Assembly (NCBI GenBank): GCA_020851015.1
Contig: JADZDN010000077.1
Coordinates: 1 to 5,393, forward strand
Direction of reading: 5' to 3'
Length of the DNA stretch: 5,393 nucleotides
Source: Alphaproteobacteria bacterium
GTDB lineage: Bacteria > Pseudomonadota > Alphaproteobacteria > JAEULC01
Part shown: positions 4,857-5,393 of the stretch, piece after piece
Layout of the letters: each line of letters starts with the position of its first letter
How positions within the stretch are numbered: the stretch's first letter is position 1
Translations under genes and position numbers: made by a program
The notes under the pieces: model-generated
Seen by the model: only the letters and a program-made list of their open reading frames with translations
Databases searched by the model: none
What the model was told of the DNA's origin: nothing

Positions 4857-5393
4857 ATGGCTGGGAAAGACGGGATCACGCGCATCGGCAAGCTCGAGAT
4901 CGGGCGCCGGCGCATCTTGCACCTCGCCGGCGGCGCGACCGTCGCGCTGACCGCGCCCGCCTACTGGCGGAAACTATCGGCGCAGGAAAAGCGCATCGTC
5001 ATCCGCGATCCGGGCGGCCCCTATGCCGAGGGCTTCACCGAAGCGTTCCACAAGCCGTTCAAGGCCGCCACGGGCATCGAGTCGATCGGCGTCGCCGGGC
5101 AGCACGAGCCGACCAGCCTGATCAAGGGCATGGTCGACACCAAGAACTATACCTGGGACATGGCGCTGCTGACCTCGGCCGCCTGCGACCAGCTCGTCGC
5201 CGAAGGCGGCTATGTCGAGAAGCTGAACGTCACCTCGCCCAACATCGAGTCGACGCCGAAGGACTTCAAGAACGAATACTTCGTCGGCAACAACATCTTC
5301 ACGACCGTGTTCGCGTACCGCAAGGACGCGTTCAAGGACAAGAAGGCGCCGTCGAACTGGGCGGAGTTCTACGACACGAAGAACTTCCCGGGA
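4857..5393 (+). CDS. ABC transporter extracellular solute-binding protein, PotD-like, Tat signal (3' end off window)
   Basis: The open frame from the ATG at 4857 runs to the window edge (179 codons, no stop). AAGGAGG at 4845-4851 sits five bases before the start, an ideal ribosome site. The N-terminus has a twin-arginine signal: R17-R18-R19-I-L-H, then a short hydrophobic stretch LAGGATVALTAPA, and probable cleavage near residues 35-42. The mature part resembles the periplasmic binding proteins of spermidine/putrescine-type ABC importers: IVIRDPGGPYAEGFTEAF, FKAATGIESIGV, a TWDMALLTSA segment (99-108) and the common VFAYRKDAF (151-159) and SNWAEFYDTKNFPG (166-179) blocks. About half the usual 340-380 residues are visible. 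Permease and ATPase genes would be expected to follow to the right. Polyamine specificity should not be assumed; related proteins bind many organic cations and acids. Confidence 0.88.
   Translation, partial: MAGKDGITRIGKLEIGRRRILHLAGGATVALTAPAYWRKLSAQEKRIVIRDPGGPYAEGFTEAFHKPFKAATGIESIGVAGQHEPTSLIKGMVDTKNYTWDMALLTSAACDQLVAEGGYVEKLNVTSPNIESTPKDFKNEYFVGNNIFTTVFAYRKDAFKDKKAPSNWAEFYDTKNFPG

Noticed and set aside
4817..5100. ATG at 4817 opening another frame ahead of the solute-binding protein gene
   Set aside because: It has no ribosome site and its translation is Arg/His-rich, whereas the frame from 4857 has a perfect ribosome site, a Tat signal and binding-protein motifs.

Overview
This GC-rich window has strong G/C preference at third codon positions. 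It looks like a catabolic and transport island from a free-living proteobacterium, most likely an alphaproteobacterium of the Rhizobiales/Rhodospirillales kind. That placement is an inference from codon style, the IclR regulation, and the mix of Rieske oxygenase, crotonase and PotD-like binding-protein genes; no RNA gene is present to confirm it.

Layout. Bases 1-1017 hold two truncated Rieske oxygenase alpha-subunit genes fused tail to tail. A + strand piece (from the left edge to about 373) carries part of the catalytic domain. A - strand piece (1017 down to about 361) carries the start, the Rieske domain and the beginning of the catalytic domain. The same catalytic segment (the KLFY-NFAEQYH-IPFIHKT region) occurs in both, so the DNA forms an imperfect 66-bp inverted repeat at 1-66 and 362-427. 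Bases 1018-1127 are a divergent promoter region. An ornithine cyclodeaminase/mu-crystallin family gene follows on + (about 1143-2123). It converges, with only 3 bp between stop codons, on an IclR-family regulator gene on - (2939-2127). A second divergent promoter region (2940-3018) carries a clear 9-3-9 palindrome lying inside the predicted regulator promoter. Two tandem crotonase (enoyl-CoA hydratase/isomerase) paralogs follow on + (about 3019-3864 and 3869-4693), 4 bp apart and evidently one transcription unit. After a 163-bp gap with a possible promoter comes the 5' part of a Tat-exported PotD-like ABC solute-binding protein gene (from 4857 off the right edge).

How it may work together. 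The binding protein would collect a small organic substrate, the Rieske oxygenase(s) would open its breakdown by hydroxylation or N-dealkylation, the cyclodeaminase-family enzyme would handle an imino or amino acid intermediate, and the crotonases would process a CoA thioester. The IclR protein would repress itself and the crotonase operon from the shared operator, with the pathway compound as inducer. The substrate cannot be read from the sequence.

The least ordinary points are the tail-to-tail oxygenase junction (a real rearrangement or an assembly chimera), the differing catalytic residues of the two crotonases (Glu/Glu versus Gln/Glu), the missing conventional start codon of the first crotonase, and the operator inside the regulator promoter. 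I see no mobile element, CRISPR array, RNA gene or convincing terminator.
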